Below are positions 1 to 10,106 of a stretch of DNA of 49,520 bases, piece after piece. This DNA comes from Candidatus Rokuibacteriota bacterium (GTDB lineage Bacteria > Methylomirabilota > Methylomirabilia > Rokubacteriales > CSP1-6). Below the pieces are notes generated by a model. The model worked only from the letters and a program-made list of their open reading frames with translations, was not told the origin of the DNA and ran no database searches. A program made the translations under genes and the position numbers. The stretch covers positions 1 through 49,520 of the forward strand of contig JACPCW010000089.1 of assembly GCA_016184365.1 (NCBI GenBank). The letters are read 5' to 3'. Every line of letters starts with the position of its first letter. Position 1 is the stretch's first letter.

Positions 1-96
1 CGTCTCGAGGAAGGCCTCGAGGTGCTCGTCGATCACGCGGTACAGCACGGCGTGCTCGGCGTCGCGCGGCCGGTAGTCCGCGGCGCTGAGGGGCAT
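1..96 (-). CDS. IS91-family transposase, N-terminal 32 residues only (runs off window)
   Basis: The minus strand from the ATG at 96 reads 32 codons without a stop to the window edge, beginning [20 protein letters not shown]. From memory, this [19 protein letters not shown] pattern is the start of IS91/IS801-type rolling-circle transposases, just before their zinc-binding region. The catalytic part would lie outside the window. A second, N-terminally truncated member of the same family sits at 30633-31406, so the two ends could come from related elements. The family call rests on a short match and needs the flanking sequence. Confidence 0.6.
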   Translation of the reverse strand, partial: MPLSAADYRPRDAEHAVLYRVIDEHLEAFLET

Positions 97-344
97 GGCG
101 GCGACATAGACTCGGGATGGGAACGCTCACAATGCCCAAAGATGGATACGCCACAGACATTGGGGTCGGCGGAACCAGGACCGCTACCGCTTCGCCCGCC
201 TGTCGAGGTCCCCGACCGGGCGGAGCGGGGTGCCGTCCGCGCGGGTGATCGGCAGTGTGATGGAGCGCGAGTACCACCCCGGGGATCGAAGCCGAATGAC
301 TTGCCGGCGACGCCGGCCACGATGATCGCGATTGCGATCCGTGT
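97..344. other. Decayed region between IS91 gene start and uvrA fragment
   Basis: No intact gene is visible. On the minus strand, one frame ending at the stop at 184 reads [19 protein letters not shown] and looks like a genuine C-terminal coding tail, but I do not recognise the family. It is fused by chance to the uvrA fragment upstream. The stretch looks like debris left by rearrangement next to the insertion element. Confidence 0.4.
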
Positions 345-599
345 CTCGGCGATCGTGTCGAATGCGAGCGACGACTTGCCCGACCCCGCCAACCCCGTGA
401 TCACCACGAGCTGATCGCGCGGGATCTCGAGGTCGATGTTCTTCACATTGTGCCCGCGCGCCCCGCGGAGGACGATCCGGTCTCGCCGCCGTCGCCGGCG
501 GCCCGCCGACTCGTGGAGGACGAGCGCGAGCGCGCCGCCGGCCGGCGTGAGCCGCGCCGTCTGAGGCGTCCGCGCCTCGGAGGGACGCGTTCGCCCCAT
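345..599 (-). pseudogene. uvrA: Truncated 5' fragment of uvrA (excinuclease ABC subunit A)
   Basis: The minus-strand frame from about 482 to 351 carries the UvrA start region: [20 protein letters not shown], then a Walker A loop GLAGSGKSS and LAFDTI. In intact UvrA this continues into a YAEGQRRYVESL-type block. Here homology stops abruptly after FDTI and runs into unrelated sequence, so about 45 of the usual ~950 residues remain. The Walker A loop also reads GLAG where GLSG is usual. About 39 residues before the homology (to the ATG at 599) are arginine-rich and do not look like UvrA. The fragment cannot make a functional excinuclease, so a complete uvrA is expected elsewhere. Confidence 0.75.
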
Positions 600-661
600 G
601 CCATTGCTCGTAAACCGTGTGATTTCGAGGACTTAACTCCGGCATTCTTCGTGCATTCGCA

Positions 662-675
662 CCCCCCAAGGGGGG
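662..675. repeat. Perfect C6-AA-G6 palindrome at the usp ribosome-binding site
   Basis: Six C, AA and six G form a self-complementary 14-mer. Its G-run ends 4 bases before the ATG at 680 and probably doubles as the Shine-Dalgarno element. Pairing could mask the ribosome-binding site, which is inference only. Confidence 0.5.
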
Positions 676-679
676 CGAC

Positions 680-1240
680 ATGGACACGACCGGCGCATTC
701 GCCAGGATTCTCGTACCGACGGATTTCTCCGAAGGCTCGAAGAAGGCGTGGAGCGCCGCCCAGCGCATGGCGGAGACGACCGGGGCGGAGCTCATCCTCC
801 TCCACGTGCTGCCGGCGACGCCCCTCGACGTCGAGATGCTCTACCGTGAGCAGGAGTACTTCGCCGAGCTTCGGTCGCGACAGGCGGCGCACCAGCTCGG
901 CGTTCCCCGCACCGACGATGCGGCGCCGCACGCGCGCGTGTTCCACGGCCCGCTCGCCGGCGCAGCCGTCGTGGAATTCTCCGAGGCCGGCCGCGAATGG
1001 GCGGGCCTCCTCGAGGAATGGGGCGCGACGGCGCGACGCGAGGGACTGCGCGTGCGCACCGAGCTCCGCGTCGGCGTGCCGTACCGCGAGATCGTCCAGG
1101 CGGCGAACGAAGAGCACGCGGATCTCGTGCTGCTCGCCACGCATGGACGCGGCGAGATCCATCGCCTCCTCGTCGGCAGCGTGGCCGACAAGGTGATCCG
1201 CATGGCGCCCTGTCCGGTGATGACGCTGCGCGAGCGTTAG
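680..1240 (+). CDS. Universal stress protein (UspA family)
   Basis: This 186-residue cytoplasmic protein has the Usp nucleotide-binding fold. It opens [14 protein letters not shown], with the ATP-contacting Asp, and closes [20 protein letters not shown], the phosphate-binding loop of ATP-binding Usps. The first Gly of the usual G-2x-G-9x-G(S/T) pattern is Ala here. It is longer than the typical 140-160 residues because of a central insert (about residues 50-110, including [15 protein letters not shown]). The ATG at 680 follows a G-rich ribosome-binding site. Its stop overlaps that of the convergent reductase gene by 3-4 bases. The specific stress response is unknown. Confidence 0.9.
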   Translation: MDTTGAFARILVPTDFSEGSKKAWSAAQRMAETTGAELILLHVLPATPLDVEMLYREQEYFAELRSRQAAHQLGVPRTDDAAPHARVFHGPLAGAAVVEFSEAGREWAGLLEEWGATARREGLRVRTELRVGVPYREIVQAANEEHADLVLLATHGRGEIHRLLVGSVADKVIRMAPCPVMTLRER

Positions 1241-2223
1241 ATGTAGACGCCCTTGAGCTGCGCTTCCGGATACCGCGGGCCGGCGCCCGCGCCCACCGGC
1301 GCGATCTCGCTGATCCGCTGCACCTCGTCGGCCGAGAGCTTCACGTTGAGCGCGCCGACGTTTTCCTCGACCCGGCTGACGCGCTTCGTGCCGGGGATCG
1401 GGACGATGTCCGGGCCCTGCGCGAGCAGCCACGCGAGCACGAGCTGCGGCGGCGTGCAGCCCTTCTGCTTCGCCATCGCTTCGAGCTTCGTGACGATGCC
1501 GACGTTCTTCGTCAGGTTCTCGCCCTGGAAGCGCGGATGGGCGAGGCGACGATCGCCTTCGGGCAGATCGCTGGCACTGTGGACCGTGCCGGAGAGCAGG
1601 CTGCGGCCGATCGGCGAGTACGCCATGTACGCGATGCCGAGCTCGCGGAGCGTCGGCAGGATCTCTTCGGCTTCCTTCCGGTAGAGCAGCGAGTACTCGC
1701 TCTGGAGCGCGGCGAGGGGACGGACCTCGTGCGCCCGACGCACGGTCGCCGGCGCGGCTTCGCAGAGGCCGATCGCGCGCACCTTGCCCGCTTCGACCAG
1801 CCGCGACATGGCGCCGACCGTGTCCTCGATCGGCACCTTCGGGTCGATGCGGTGCTGGAAGTAGAGGTCGATGAGGTCGATGCCGAGCCGTGTGAGGCTG
1901 GCGTCGCACGCCTGCTTGACGTACTCCGGCCGGCCGTCGACGAGGTTCGGACCGCCGGCCGGGTTCTGGACCTGGCCGAACTTCGTCACGACGAACGCGC
2001 GGTCACGCTGGCCCTTGAGCGCGCGGCCGAGCAGCTGCTCGTTCTGGCCCCAGCCGTACATGTCGGAGGAGTCGAGCAGGGTGACGCCGAGATCGAGCGC
2101 CTTGTGGATCGTGCGGATCGACTCGTCGTCGTCGGGCTTGCCGTAGACGCCGGACATCGACATCAGGCCGAGACCCATCGCGCCAACGCTGAGACCGCTC
2201 TTGCCGAGGCTGCGCTGTTCCAT
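1237..2223 (-). CDS. Aldo/keto reductase
   Basis: This 328-residue NADPH-dependent carbonyl reductase of the AKR TIM-barrel family carries the full tetrad: Asp51 and Tyr56 in [10 protein letters not shown], Lys81 in VVTKFG and His124 in [10 protein letters not shown]. The C-terminal cofactor segment [16 protein letters not shown] is intact. It resembles the AKR13/yajO-like group that acts on aldehydes and quinones, but the substrate cannot be read. I place the start at 2223, where GGAGG precedes [10 protein letters not shown]; a longer open frame upstream is an antisense artefact. The gene follows the thioesterase gene by 14 bases on the same strand and is probably cotranscribed with the fatty-acid-type genes. 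Confidence 0.92.
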   Translation of the reverse strand: MEQRSLGKSGLSVGAMGLGLMSMSGVYGKPDDDESIRTIHKALDLGVTLLDSSDMYGWGQNEQLLGRALKGQRDRAFVVTKFGQVQNPAGGPNLVDGRPEYVKQACDASLTRLGIDLIDLYFQHRIDPKVPIEDTVGAMSRLVEAGKVRAIGLCEAAPATVRRAHEVRPLAALQSEYSLLYRKEAEEILPTLRELGIAYMAYSPIGRSLLSGTVHSASDLPEGDRRLAHPRFQGENLTKNVGIVTKLEAMAKQKGCTPPQLVLAWLLAQGPDIVPIPGTKRVSRVEENVGALNVKLSADEVQRISEIAPVGAGAGPRYPEAQLKGVYI

Positions 2224-2237
2224 CCGGTCCTCCGTGA

Positions 2238-3092
2238 TCAGGTAGTCGGGACGAGCACGGCGAGCGCCTGCGCGCGGATCGCGTCCGGCAGCGGCGTCGA
2301 CTTCCGCGCGTCCATGTCGAGATGCACGCCGAACTGCTCGAGCGTGGCGACCTCCTGGCCGGTCCGCTCGTTGGTCATGCGGTGCTGGATGCGCATCGAG
2401 GACGACCCGACGTGCAGCAGCGCGCTGCGCACGCGCACCATGTCGCCGGCGGCGAGCGCGGCGCCCGTGAGCGCGAACTGGAACTCGAACGTCGAAAACC
2501 CCCGGTGTTCGCGCTGCATGTACCCCGCCGTCATCCCGAACGCCGCGATGGCGTGCCCGTTGGCGGCCGAGAAGCGGTGGATGTACGCGGCGAGGCCCAC
2601 GTGGCCGGCGCCGTCGAGCTCGGCCGGCTTGATGACATCGCGCGCGGAGTCGCGGAAACCGTCGAGCGCGACGGGCGGCGGCCGCCGCTCGCACGGCGCG
2701 GCGTCCCACGCGACGCGCCGGGCTTCGAGATTCCGCCGCTCGGCGGCGGTGAGACCACCGCCGTGGACGACGAAGCGGTGCTCGACCGTCGTGGCGACAG
2801 CGCCGGATTCCGAATCGAACAGCGTGTGCCCGGCCACGAAGCCGTCGTCGCGCACGTCGATCACGCCGCTGTCGATGTGGAGCAGACCGCCGGCGTGGAA
2901 TTCGCTGATGTACCGCACGAAGAGACTGGCGGAGCGCACGCGGCCCGGCGCGAGGCCGAGCGCCGCGAGCAGGGCCTGCGCCGCGTCACCGAAGCGCTGG
3001 AAGTAGTACGCGACCGTGAAGTGGTCGTTGTGGTCGAGCTCCCACCGGTACACCGTGCCCCGGTACGTCTCGACCCATCCGGCCGCCGTCAC
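2238..3092 (-). CDS. Acyl-CoA thioesterase with two hotdog domains
   Basis: This 284-residue protein is built from two 4HBT/FadM-like hotdog units. The first has [20 protein letters not shown], with the conserved Asp and helix. The second, around residue 160, reads [20 protein letters not shown]. Such tandem proteins hydrolyse acyl-CoA thioesters, and the family also occurs fused or adjacent to 3-hydroxyacyl- or carnitine-type dehydrogenases. The GTG start at 3092 overlaps the TGA of the upstream fadB-like gene (GTGA), which indicates translational coupling. A role in releasing a product of the neighbouring beta-oxidation-type enzyme is inferred. Confidence 0.8.
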   Translation of the reverse strand: MTAAGWVETYRGTVYRWELDHNDHFTVAYYFQRFGDAAQALLAALGLAPGRVRSASLFVRYISEFHAGGLLHIDSGVIDVRDDGFVAGHTLFDSESGAVATTVEHRFVVHGGGLTAAERRNLEARRVAWDAAPCERRPPPVALDGFRDSARDVIKPAELDGAGHVGLAAYIHRFSAANGHAIAAFGMTAGYMQREHRGFSTFEFQFALTGAALAAGDMVRVRSALLHVGSSSMRIQHRMTNERTGQEVATLEQFGVHLDMDARKSTPLPDAIRAQALAVLVPTT

Positions 3093-5176
3093 TTGTCGAG
3101 AAAGCCCTTGCCCGCGTCGGCCAGGCGCGCGAGCAGCGGCGCGGGGGCCCAGAAGTCGTCGCCGCTCTGCTTCTTGAACTCGAGCATCCGGTCGCGCAGC
3201 GCCGGCAGACCGATCTGGTCGGCCCAGAACATCGGGCCGCCGCGATACACCGGCCAGCCGTAGCCGTACACCCAGATCACGTCGATGTCCGACGCGCGGA
3301 TGGCGATCTTCTCTTCGAGGATCCTGGCGCCCTCGTTGACCATCGGATACAGCAGGCGCTGGAGGATTTCCTCGTCGGCGATCGGGCGGCGCGTGATGCC
3401 CATCGAGGTCGACACGTCGACGATGATCTTCTCGACGTCGGTGTCCGGGATCGGCGTGCGGTCGCCCTGCTCGTAGCGGAAGTAGCCCGCGCCGGTCTTC
3501 TGCCCGAACCGTCCGAGCTCGCAGATGCGGTCGGCCACCGGCGACTTCACGCCGCGGCCCTTGCGAATGCGCCAGCCGACGTCGAGGCCCGCGAGATCGC
3601 CCATCGCGAACGGGCCCATGGGGAATCCGAAATCGGTGAGGACGCGATCGACCTGGTGCGGCAGCGCGCCTTCGAGAATGAGCTTCTCCGCCTGAGTACC
3701 GCGCTGGTGCAGCATGCGGTTGCCGACGAAGCCGTAGCAGACGCCGACGAGCACCGGCACCTTCGCGATCTTCCGGCCGACCGTCATGGCCGTCGCGATC
3801 GTCGTCTTCGACGACTTCGCGCCGCGCACGTTCTCGAGCAGCCGCATCACGTTGGCGGGGCTGAAGAAGTGCATGCCGATGACGCTCTCCGGCCGCTTCG
3901 TGGCCGAGGCGATCTCGTTCACGTCGAGCGTGGACGTGTTCGTCGCGATCACGGCGTCCGGCTTCGCGAGCCCGTCGAGCTTCGCGAACACTTCCTTCTT
4001 GATCGGCATCTCTTCGAAGACGGCTTCGATGATGATGTCGGCGTCCTTCACCGCGTTCCAGTCCGTGGTGCCCGTGATCAGGCCCATGCGCTTCTCGACG
4101 TCCGCCATCGTGAGCCGGCCCCGCGAGGCCGTCGCCTCGTAGTTCTTGCGCACGATGCCGAGCCCGCGGTCGAGCGCGTCCGGCGCCACCTCGACGACCG
4201 TGACCGGGATGCCGGCGTTCGCGAAGTTCATCGCGATGCCGCCGCCCATCGTGCCCGCGCCGATGACGGCGGCCTTCCTGATGTCCTTCGCCGGCGTGTC
4301 GCCCGGCACGTCGGGGATCTTCGCGGCCTCGCGCTCGGCGAAGAAGAAGTAGCGCTGCGCCTTCGACTCGGGCGAGTTGAGCAGCTCGGTGAAGAGCTCG
4401 CGCTCGCGCTTGAGTCCCTCGGCGAACGGCAGGTTGACCGCGGCTTCGACGGCCTTGATGCAGTTGCCCGGCGCGCGGAAGCCGCGCGTCTGGCGCGCGA
4501 CGGACTTGCGAAACTCCGCGAAGATCTCGGGCTTGCCCCTCGCTTCGCCGATCTTGTCCGCGAGATCGCGGATCTTCCTGAGCGGCCGCTTCTCGGCGAT
4601 GACCTTCTCGGCGAACGCCACCGCCGCCGCCGTGTGTTCGCCATCCGTCATCTCGTCGATGAGGCCGAACGTGAGCGCGTCCGGGGCGCCGATCGGATCG
4701 CCGCTCACGATCATCTGAAGCGCCTTCGGCACGCCGACCACGCGGGGGAGCCGCTGCGTGCCGCCGGCGCCGGGCAGGAGGCCGAGCTTCACTTCCGGCA
4801 GACCGAACCGCGCGCTCTTCGCGCCGACGCGGTAGTGGCACGCGAGCGTCACTTCGAGCCCGCCGCCGAGCGCGGTGCCGTGAATGGCCGCGACGACCGG
4901 CTTCGACGAGCCCTCGATCAGATCGAGCACGGTGTGCAGCGACGGATCCGCCGGCGGCTTGCCGAACTCGGTGATGTCGGCGCCGGCGATGAACGTGCGC
5001 CCGGCGCACGTGATCACGATCGCCTTCACCGCGGCGTCGGCGGACGCCTGCGTGATGCCTTCGTGCAGGCCCTGCCGCACGTGCTGGCTCAGCGCGTTGA
5101 CGGGCGGGTTGTTCACGGTGAGAACGGCGACGGCGCCGCGACGATCGAGGTCGACGGACTGGCTGATGGCGGTCAT
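3089..5176 (-). CDS. Enoyl-CoA hydratase / 3-hydroxyacyl-CoA dehydrogenase multifunctional protein (FadB-like)
   Basis: This 695-residue beta-oxidation enzyme has an N-terminal crotonase domain (about 1-200) with both catalytic glutamates, in [11 protein letters not shown] and [13 protein letters not shown], and the oxyanion motif AGADITEFG. From about residue 300 a 3-hydroxyacyl-CoA dehydrogenase follows, with the NAD loop [10 protein letters not shown] and catalytic His in GMHFFSPA. Two C-terminal 3HCDH repeats end the protein. Order and length fit peroxisomal-type multifunctional enzymes and FadB relatives rather than the separate-gene form. The ATG at 5176 has an AGAGG ribosome-binding site. 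The gene heads the minus-strand unit with the thioesterase and the reductase, and is divergent from the AAA+ ATPase. Confidence 0.93.
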   Translation of the reverse strand: MTAISQSVDLDRRGAVAVLTVNNPPVNALSQHVRQGLHEGITQASADAAVKAIVITCAGRTFIAGADITEFGKPPADPSLHTVLDLIEGSSKPVVAAIHGTALGGGLEVTLACHYRVGAKSARFGLPEVKLGLLPGAGGTQRLPRVVGVPKALQMIVSGDPIGAPDALTFGLIDEMTDGEHTAAAVAFAEKVIAEKRPLRKIRDLADKIGEARGKPEIFAEFRKSVARQTRGFRAPGNCIKAVEAAVNLPFAEGLKRERELFTELLNSPESKAQRYFFFAEREAAKIPDVPGDTPAKDIRKAAVIGAGTMGGGIAMNFANAGIPVTVVEVAPDALDRGLGIVRKNYEATASRGRLTMADVEKRMGLITGTTDWNAVKDADIIIEAVFEEMPIKKEVFAKLDGLAKPDAVIATNTSTLDVNEIASATKRPESVIGMHFFSPANVMRLLENVRGAKSSKTTIATAMTVGRKIAKVPVLVGVCYGFVGNRMLHQRGTQAEKLILEGALPHQVDRVLTDFGFPMGPFAMGDLAGLDVGWRIRKGRGVKSPVADRICELGRFGQKTGAGYFRYEQGDRTPIPDTDVEKIIVDVSTSMGITRRPIADEEILQRLLYPMVNEGARILEEKIAIRASDIDVIWVYGYGWPVYRGGPMFWADQIGLPALRDRMLEFKKQSGDDFWAPAPLLARLADAGKGFLDK

Positions 5177-5267
5177 GGAATTCCTCTCTCGGGGGCGATT
5201 CAGATCGGCGCCGGTATGATACTCCGGTGTAGGCTGGTCGCAATTCCGGACGCGATTGAGGAGCCAC

Positions 5268-6659
5268 ATGGCGAAGGCGCACACGGTCGGTGATCTGCGG
5301 ACGAGCGGCTGGCGGTCACGCTCGGTGAAGCAGGAGTTGCGCGACAACCTCGTCGCGCGGCTGCGTGGCGGCAAGCCCGTCTTCGCCGGGATCATCGGCT
5401 ACGAAGACACGGTCCTGCCGCAGATCGAGAACGCGATCCTCTCCGGTCACGACGTCATCTTTCTCGGCGAGCGCGGGCAGGCGAAGACGCGCATGGCGCG
5501 ACTGCTCATCGCGCTGCTCGACGACGAGCTGCCCGTCGTCGCCGGCTGCGAGATCAACGACGATCCGTTCGCGCCCATCTGCCGCGCGTGCCGCGAAGCG
5601 CTCGCGACGAAGGGCGACGGCGTCGAGATCGCGTGGCTGCCGCGCGATCGGCGGTACGGCGAGAAGCTCGCGACGCCCGACATCACGATCGCCGATCTGA
5701 TCGGCGAGGTCGATCCGATCAAGGTGGCCGAGGGCCGGTATCTCTCCGACGAGCTCACGATCCACTACGGGCTGCTGCCGCGGACGAATCGCGGCGTCTT
5801 CACGATCAACGAGCTGCCCGACTTCGCCGAGCGCATCCAGGTCGGCCTGCTCAACATCATGGAAGAGCGCGACGTGCAGATCCGCGGCTACAAGGTGCGG
5901 CTGCCGCTCGATCTCTACGTCGTCGCGAGCGCGAACCCCGAGGACTACACGAACCGCGGGCGGATCATCACGCCGCTGAAAGACCGGTTCGGCTCGCAGA
6001 TCCGGACGCACTACCCGCGAAAGCTCGCCGACGAGATCACCATCATGGACGCGGAGCGGAATCGCTTCGCGGACGAGGGCGTCGAGACGGTCGTGCCCGC
6101 GTACATGAAGCAGGTCGTGGCGGAGATGACGCACCTCGCGCGGAAGGCGACCGAGATCAACCAGCGCTCCGGCGTGTCCGTGCGCGTGTCGATCGCGAAC
6201 TACGAGAACGTGCTGTCCAACGCGTACAAGCGCGCCATCCGGCTCGGCGAGCGCACCGTCACGCCGCGCGTGAGCGATCTCGTGGCCGTCGGTGCATCGA
6301 CCAGCGGCAAGATCGAGCTCGAAACCCTCGGTGACACCGGCGAAGACAAGGTGCTCGCGAAGCTCGCGCAGAAGGCGGTGTTGAACGTGTTCAATCGCAC
6401 GTTCTCCGCCGCGGAGCTCGAAGACGTCGTCAAGGCGTTCGCCGCCGGCCTCCGCATGGACGTCGGCGACGCGATGCCCGCCACCGAGTACGTGCGGCAG
6501 GCCGGCGAGGTGCGGCCGCTGCATCTCGCGGCGAAGAAGCTCGGCGCGACGGAGCCCGCCGAGGTGGCCGCCGCCGTCGAGTTCGTGCTCGAGGGGCTGC
6601 ACCTCACGAAGAAGCTCAACAAGGACGTGGTCGGCGGACAGCTCCGGTACCGGAGCTAG
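5268..6659 (+). CDS. MoxR/magnesium-chelatase-I-type AAA+ ATPase
   Basis: This 463-residue ATPase has a Walker A loop GERGQAKT at about residues 67-74. The strand that normally carries the Walker B acids reads GVFTINELPDF, so Asn precedes the catalytic Glu. Sensor-1 is ASANPEDYTNRG. An insert around residue 110 contains CRAC plus a nearby Cys, a possible metal site. Databases often label this type 'sigma-54 interacting' although no activator domains are present. The start is the ATG at 5268 after GAGGAG. The VWA gene begins 13 bases downstream; such ATPase-VWA pairs act like chelatase I/D subunits, remodelling or inserting cofactors into a client enzyme. The client is unknown. Confidence 0.85.
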   Translation: MAKAHTVGDLRTSGWRSRSVKQELRDNLVARLRGGKPVFAGIIGYEDTVLPQIENAILSGHDVIFLGERGQAKTRMARLLIALLDDELPVVAGCEINDDPFAPICRACREALATKGDGVEIAWLPRDRRYGEKLATPDITIADLIGEVDPIKVAEGRYLSDELTIHYGLLPRTNRGVFTINELPDFAERIQVGLLNIMEERDVQIRGYKVRLPLDLYVVASANPEDYTNRGRIITPLKDRFGSQIRTHYPRKLADEITIMDAERNRFADEGVETVVPAYMKQVVAEMTHLARKATEINQRSGVSVRVSIANYENVLSNAYKRAIRLGERTVTPRVSDLVAVGASTSGKIELETLGDTGEDKVLAKLAQKAVLNVFNRTFSAAELEDVVKAFAAGLRMDVGDAMPATEYVRQAGEVRPLHLAAKKLGATEPAEVAAAVEFVLEGLHLTKKLNKDVVGGQLRYRS

Positions 6660-6672
6660 GAGACGGCGGGCG

Positions 6673-8610
6673 ATGCGCATCCGCTATTCGCGGTGGGACG
6701 GCACGCAGCGCCTCGAGCTCGATGCCGACGCGCTGCTCGACGCGATGTCCGAGGACCTGCTCGCCGAGGGCGATCCGTGGAGCGCGCTCCGCCGCATCTT
6801 CCAGCGCGGCGTGCAGACGAAGGACGCGCGCGTTCCCGGCCTGCGCGATCTCCTCGAGCAGCTGCGCAAGCGCCGCCAGCAGGCGCTCGACCGCTACGAC
6901 CTCGGCTCGTCGCTCGAGGACATCAAGAAGAAGCTCGACGAGATCCTCAAGACGGAGCGCGCCGGCATCGACCAGCGCCTGAGCGAGGCGCGCGCGACGA
7001 AGGCGCGAGAGCGACTGGACACGCTGCCGCCCGACCCGGCGGGGCGCATCAAGGAGCTGCAGGACTACGAGTTCGTCGATCCGGAGGCGAAGCGCCAGTT
7101 CGACGAGCTGATGAATTCGCTGCGCCAGCAGATGATGCGTCCGTTCATGCAGGGGATGATGGATTCCCTCGAGAACATGACGCCGGACGACCTGCGCCGC
7201 ATGCGCGAGATGCTGTCCGACCTGAATCGCATGCTCCGCGAGCGCGCGGAGGGCGGCGAGCCGGACTTCCAGGCCTTCAAGGACAAGTGGGGCGACTTCT
7301 TCCCCGGCGCCGAGAGCCTCGACGATCTGATGCAGCAGATGGGGCAGCAGATCGCGCAGATGCAGTCGCTGATGCAGAGCCTGAGCCCGGAGCAGCGCGG
7401 CCAGCTCGAAGAGATGATGCGCTCGCTCATGCTGCAGGACGAGCGGCTGGAGGCGCAGCTGCACCAGCTCGCGATGAACCTCGGCGAGCTGATGCCGATG
7501 GACGAGATGCGCCGTCGCTACGACTTCCGCGGGGACGAAGACCTCACGTTCCAGGAAGCCATGAAGCTGATGGACGAGCTGCAGCGCATGGACCAGCTCG
7601 AGCGGCAGGTGCGGCGCGTCCAGAATCCCGAGGACCTCGACAAGATCGACCCGGGCGACGTCGAGCGCGCGCTCGGCCCGGACGCGCGCCGTGAGCTGGA
7701 GAAGCTGCAGCAGATCGCGAAGAAGCTCGAAGAGGCCGGCTATCTCGAGCGCCGCGGCGACCGGCTGGAGCTGACCGGGCGCGCGATCCGCAAGATCGCC
7801 GACAAGGCGTTGCGCGACGTGTTCGCGCGGCTCAAGCGCGATCGGTTCGGCGGGCATCGCCTGGAGCAGCGCGGCGCCGGCGGCGACCAGATGGACGAGG
7901 CGAAGCGCTACGAGTTCGGCGATCCCTTCCTGCTCGATCTGCGCCGCACGGTCATGAACGGCGTCGAGCGCAACGGTCCCGGCACGCCGGTGCAGCTCGC
8001 CCCGCCGGACTTCGAAGTCTTCCGGACCGAGCGGCAGACGCAGGCCGCGACCGTCGTCATGCTCGACATGAGCCGCTCGATGATCAACAACGGCTGCTTC
8101 ATCGCGGCGAAGAAGGTCGCGATGGCGCTCGCCGCGCTGATCCGCGGGCAGTTCCCGCGCGACCGGCTCTGGATCGTCGGCTTCTCGCTGTACGCCCGCG
8201 AGTTCAAGATCGACCAGCTGCCCGGCATCTCGTGGAGCGAGTGGAACGTGGGCACGAACATGCACGCGGGCTTTCAGCTGTCCCGGAAGCTGCTCGCCTC
8301 CGAGAAGGCCGGCAATCGGCAGATCATCATGGTGACCGACGGCGAGCCGACGGCGCACATGGAAGGCGCCGAGGCGGACTTCGCATACCCGCCGACGCTG
8401 CGCACGATCCAGGAGACGCTCAAGGAAGTGCAGCGCTGCACGCGCGACCGGATCACGATCAACACGTTCATGCTCGAGCGGAGCTCGATGCTGACCGCGT
8501 TCGTCGAGCAGATGGCGCGCATCAATCGCGGCCGCGCGTTCTTCGCGGATCCCGAGAAGCTCGGCGAGTACGTGCTGGTCGACTACGTGGCGCAGAAGTG
8601 GCGCAGGTGA
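6673..8610 (+). CDS. VWA-domain protein, partner of the preceding AAA+ ATPase
   Basis: This 645-residue protein is rich in charged and Gln/Met helices across residues 100-400, consistent with coiled-coil or helical scaffold segments. It ends in a von Willebrand A domain whose MIDAS begins DMSRSM at Asp465 and continues with VTDGEPTAH. It has no signal peptide or membrane segment, so it is probably cytoplasmic. The start ATG at 6673 follows AGGAGA. Its TGA overlaps the GTG of the next gene. Family knowledge of MoxR-VWA systems suggests metal-dependent docking of the ATPase ring to a substrate protein. Confidence 0.85.
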   Translation: MRIRYSRWDGTQRLELDADALLDAMSEDLLAEGDPWSALRRIFQRGVQTKDARVPGLRDLLEQLRKRRQQALDRYDLGSSLEDIKKKLDEILKTERAGIDQRLSEARATKARERLDTLPPDPAGRIKELQDYEFVDPEAKRQFDELMNSLRQQMMRPFMQGMMDSLENMTPDDLRRMREMLSDLNRMLRERAEGGEPDFQAFKDKWGDFFPGAESLDDLMQQMGQQIAQMQSLMQSLSPEQRGQLEEMMRSLMLQDERLEAQLHQLAMNLGELMPMDEMRRRYDFRGDEDLTFQEAMKLMDELQRMDQLERQVRRVQNPEDLDKIDPGDVERALGPDARRELEKLQQIAKKLEEAGYLERRGDRLELTGRAIRKIADKALRDVFARLKRDRFGGHRLEQRGAGGDQMDEAKRYEFGDPFLLDLRRTVMNGVERNGPGTPVQLAPPDFEVFRTERQTQAATVVMLDMSRSMINNGCFIAAKKVAMALAALIRGQFPRDRLWIVGFSLYAREFKIDQLPGISWSEWNVGTNMHAGFQLSRKLLASEKAGNRQIIMVTDGEPTAHMEGAEADFAYPPTLRTIQETLKEVQRCTRDRITINTFMLERSSMLTAFVEQMARINRGRAFFADPEKLGEYVLVDYVAQKWRR

Positions 8611-10103
8611 CGCTCCACGACCTCGTGATTCGCAGTGGCACCGTCTATGACGGCTCCGGTGCGCCCGGCGTGACGGCCGACGTCGCGATTCGCGGTGACC
8701 GGATCGCCGCCGTCGGGGCGGTCACCGGGCGCGGCGCGCGCGAGATCGACGCCCGCGGCCTCGCCGTCTCGCCCGGCTTCATCGACGTCCACACGCACGA
8801 CGATTTCGCCGTGCTGCTCGAGCCCGAGATGGCGTTCAAGGTTCTGCAAGGCGTCACCACCGACGTCGTCGGCAATTGCGGATCAGGCGTCGTGCCCTTC
8901 GCGGCGGGCCTGCAGCGGTTCCGCCGCATCCATCCCGACGCGAATCCGAAGCCGTGGGACGGCTTCGGCGGCTATCTCGAGCATGTCGACGAAGCCCGCC
9001 CGAGTCTGAACGTCGCCGTCCTGATGGGGCATGGGTCGCTGCGCCGGGGCGCGATGGACCTGGCGCAGCGCCCGCCGAGCCGTGCCGAGCTGGACGAGAT
9101 GTGCGCCTGGGTGCGCGAAGGCGTCAGCGCCGGTGCGGTGGGACTGTCGACCGGCCTCATCTACGAGCCGGGGCGTTACGCCGCGACCGAGGAGATCATC
9201 GCGCTGGCGCGCGAACTCGGGGGAGCGGCCGGCGGTCTCTACGCGACGCACATGCGCAACGAAGGCGACGCGTTGCTCGAAGCCGTGCGCGAAGCGATCC
9301 GGATCGGTGAGGAAGCGGGCGTGCCTGTCCAGATCTCGCACCACAAGGCCAGCGGCCGGCGCAACTGGGGCCGCGTCCGCGATTCGCTGAAGCTCATCGA
9401 AGACGCGCGCTCGCGCGGCGTCGACGTCACCGCCGACCAGTACCCGTACACGGCGGGCAGCACGTCGCTCTTCGCCGTCGTCCAGAACGGCGCGTTCCGG
9501 CGCGACAGTCCCGGCGGCATCGGCACCCTCGCGGCGTCCGACGTGCTGATCGCATCGGCGCCGAAGCACGCCGAGTGGGAAGGGCAGACGCTCGAAGCGC
9601 TGGCCCAGGCGTGGGGCGTCGCGATCGAAGACACCGTCGAGCGCGTGCTCGCGGCCGAAGGCGAGGCGTGCTTCGTCGTCACGTTCGGCATGGACGAGGC
9701 CGACGTGAAGGCCGTCATGGCGCATCCGACGACGATGATCGGGTCGGACGGCGTGCCGTCCGGCGGTAAACCGCATCCGCGTCTGTACGGCTGCTTCGCG
9801 CGGGTGCTCGGTCACTACGTGCGCGACGCGAAGGTCTTCGACCTCGCGATGGCGATTCATCGCATGACGGGAATGTCGGCGAAGAAATTCCAGCTCGTGG
9901 ACCGCGGCACGCTGCGGGCCGGCGCGTTCGCCGACGTCGTCGTGTTCGATCCCGCGACGATCGCCGACACCGCGACATACGCGGAGCCGCGCCGTCATCC
10001 CACCGGGATTCGCGCCGTGCTCGTCAACGGCGTCGTGGTCGGCGAAGACGGCCGTCATACCGGCGCACGGGCGGGCCGGGCGCTCCGTCGCGGCCGGAGG
10101 TAA
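8607..10103 (+). CDS. N-acyl-D-amino-acid deacylase (D-aminoacylase family amidohydrolase)
   Basis: This 498-residue zinc amidohydrolase removes acyl groups from N-acyl-D-amino acids, or acts on related D-hydantoin-type compounds. Metal ligands appear as HTHDD (His62, His64), the bridging Cys91 in VVGNCGSG, ISHHKASG and the late Asp in IGSDGVPSGG, which fits D-aminoacylases. The C-terminal KFQLVDRGTLRAGAFADVVV segment is the usual small beta-sandwich. The GTG start at 8607 lies in the overlap with the VWA stop. The Abhydrolase_10 gene follows 3 bases downstream, so the two are likely one unit. Confidence 0.88.
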   Translation: MTLHDLVIRSGTVYDGSGAPGVTADVAIRGDRIAAVGAVTGRGAREIDARGLAVSPGFIDVHTHDDFAVLLEPEMAFKVLQGVTTDVVGNCGSGVVPFAAGLQRFRRIHPDANPKPWDGFGGYLEHVDEARPSLNVAVLMGHGSLRRGAMDLAQRPPSRAELDEMCAWVREGVSAGAVGLSTGLIYEPGRYAATEEIIALARELGGAAGGLYATHMRNEGDALLEAVREAIRIGEEAGVPVQISHHKASGRRNWGRVRDSLKLIEDARSRGVDVTADQYPYTAGSTSLFAVVQNGAFRRDSPGGIGTLAASDVLIASAPKHAEWEGQTLEALAQAWGVAIEDTVERVLAAEGEACFVVTFGMDEADVKAVMAHPTTMIGSDGVPSGGKPHPRLYGCFARVLGHYVRDAKVFDLAMAIHRMTGMSAKKFQLVDRGTLRAGAFADVVVFDPATIADTATYAEPRRHPTGIRAVLVNGVVVGEDGRHTGARAGRALRRGRR

Positions 10104-10106
10104 GAC

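Noticed and set aside
443..1909. Minus-strand 488-codon frame over the universal stress protein and reductase genes
   Set aside because: Low-complexity Arg/Ala composition and no recognisable motif; it is antisense to well-supported genes.
2238..5282. A single 1014-codon open frame covering the thioesterase and antisense-like upstream sequence
   Set aside because: Only its last 284 codons look like protein; the rest is an Arg-rich shadow of the FadB-like gene in another frame.
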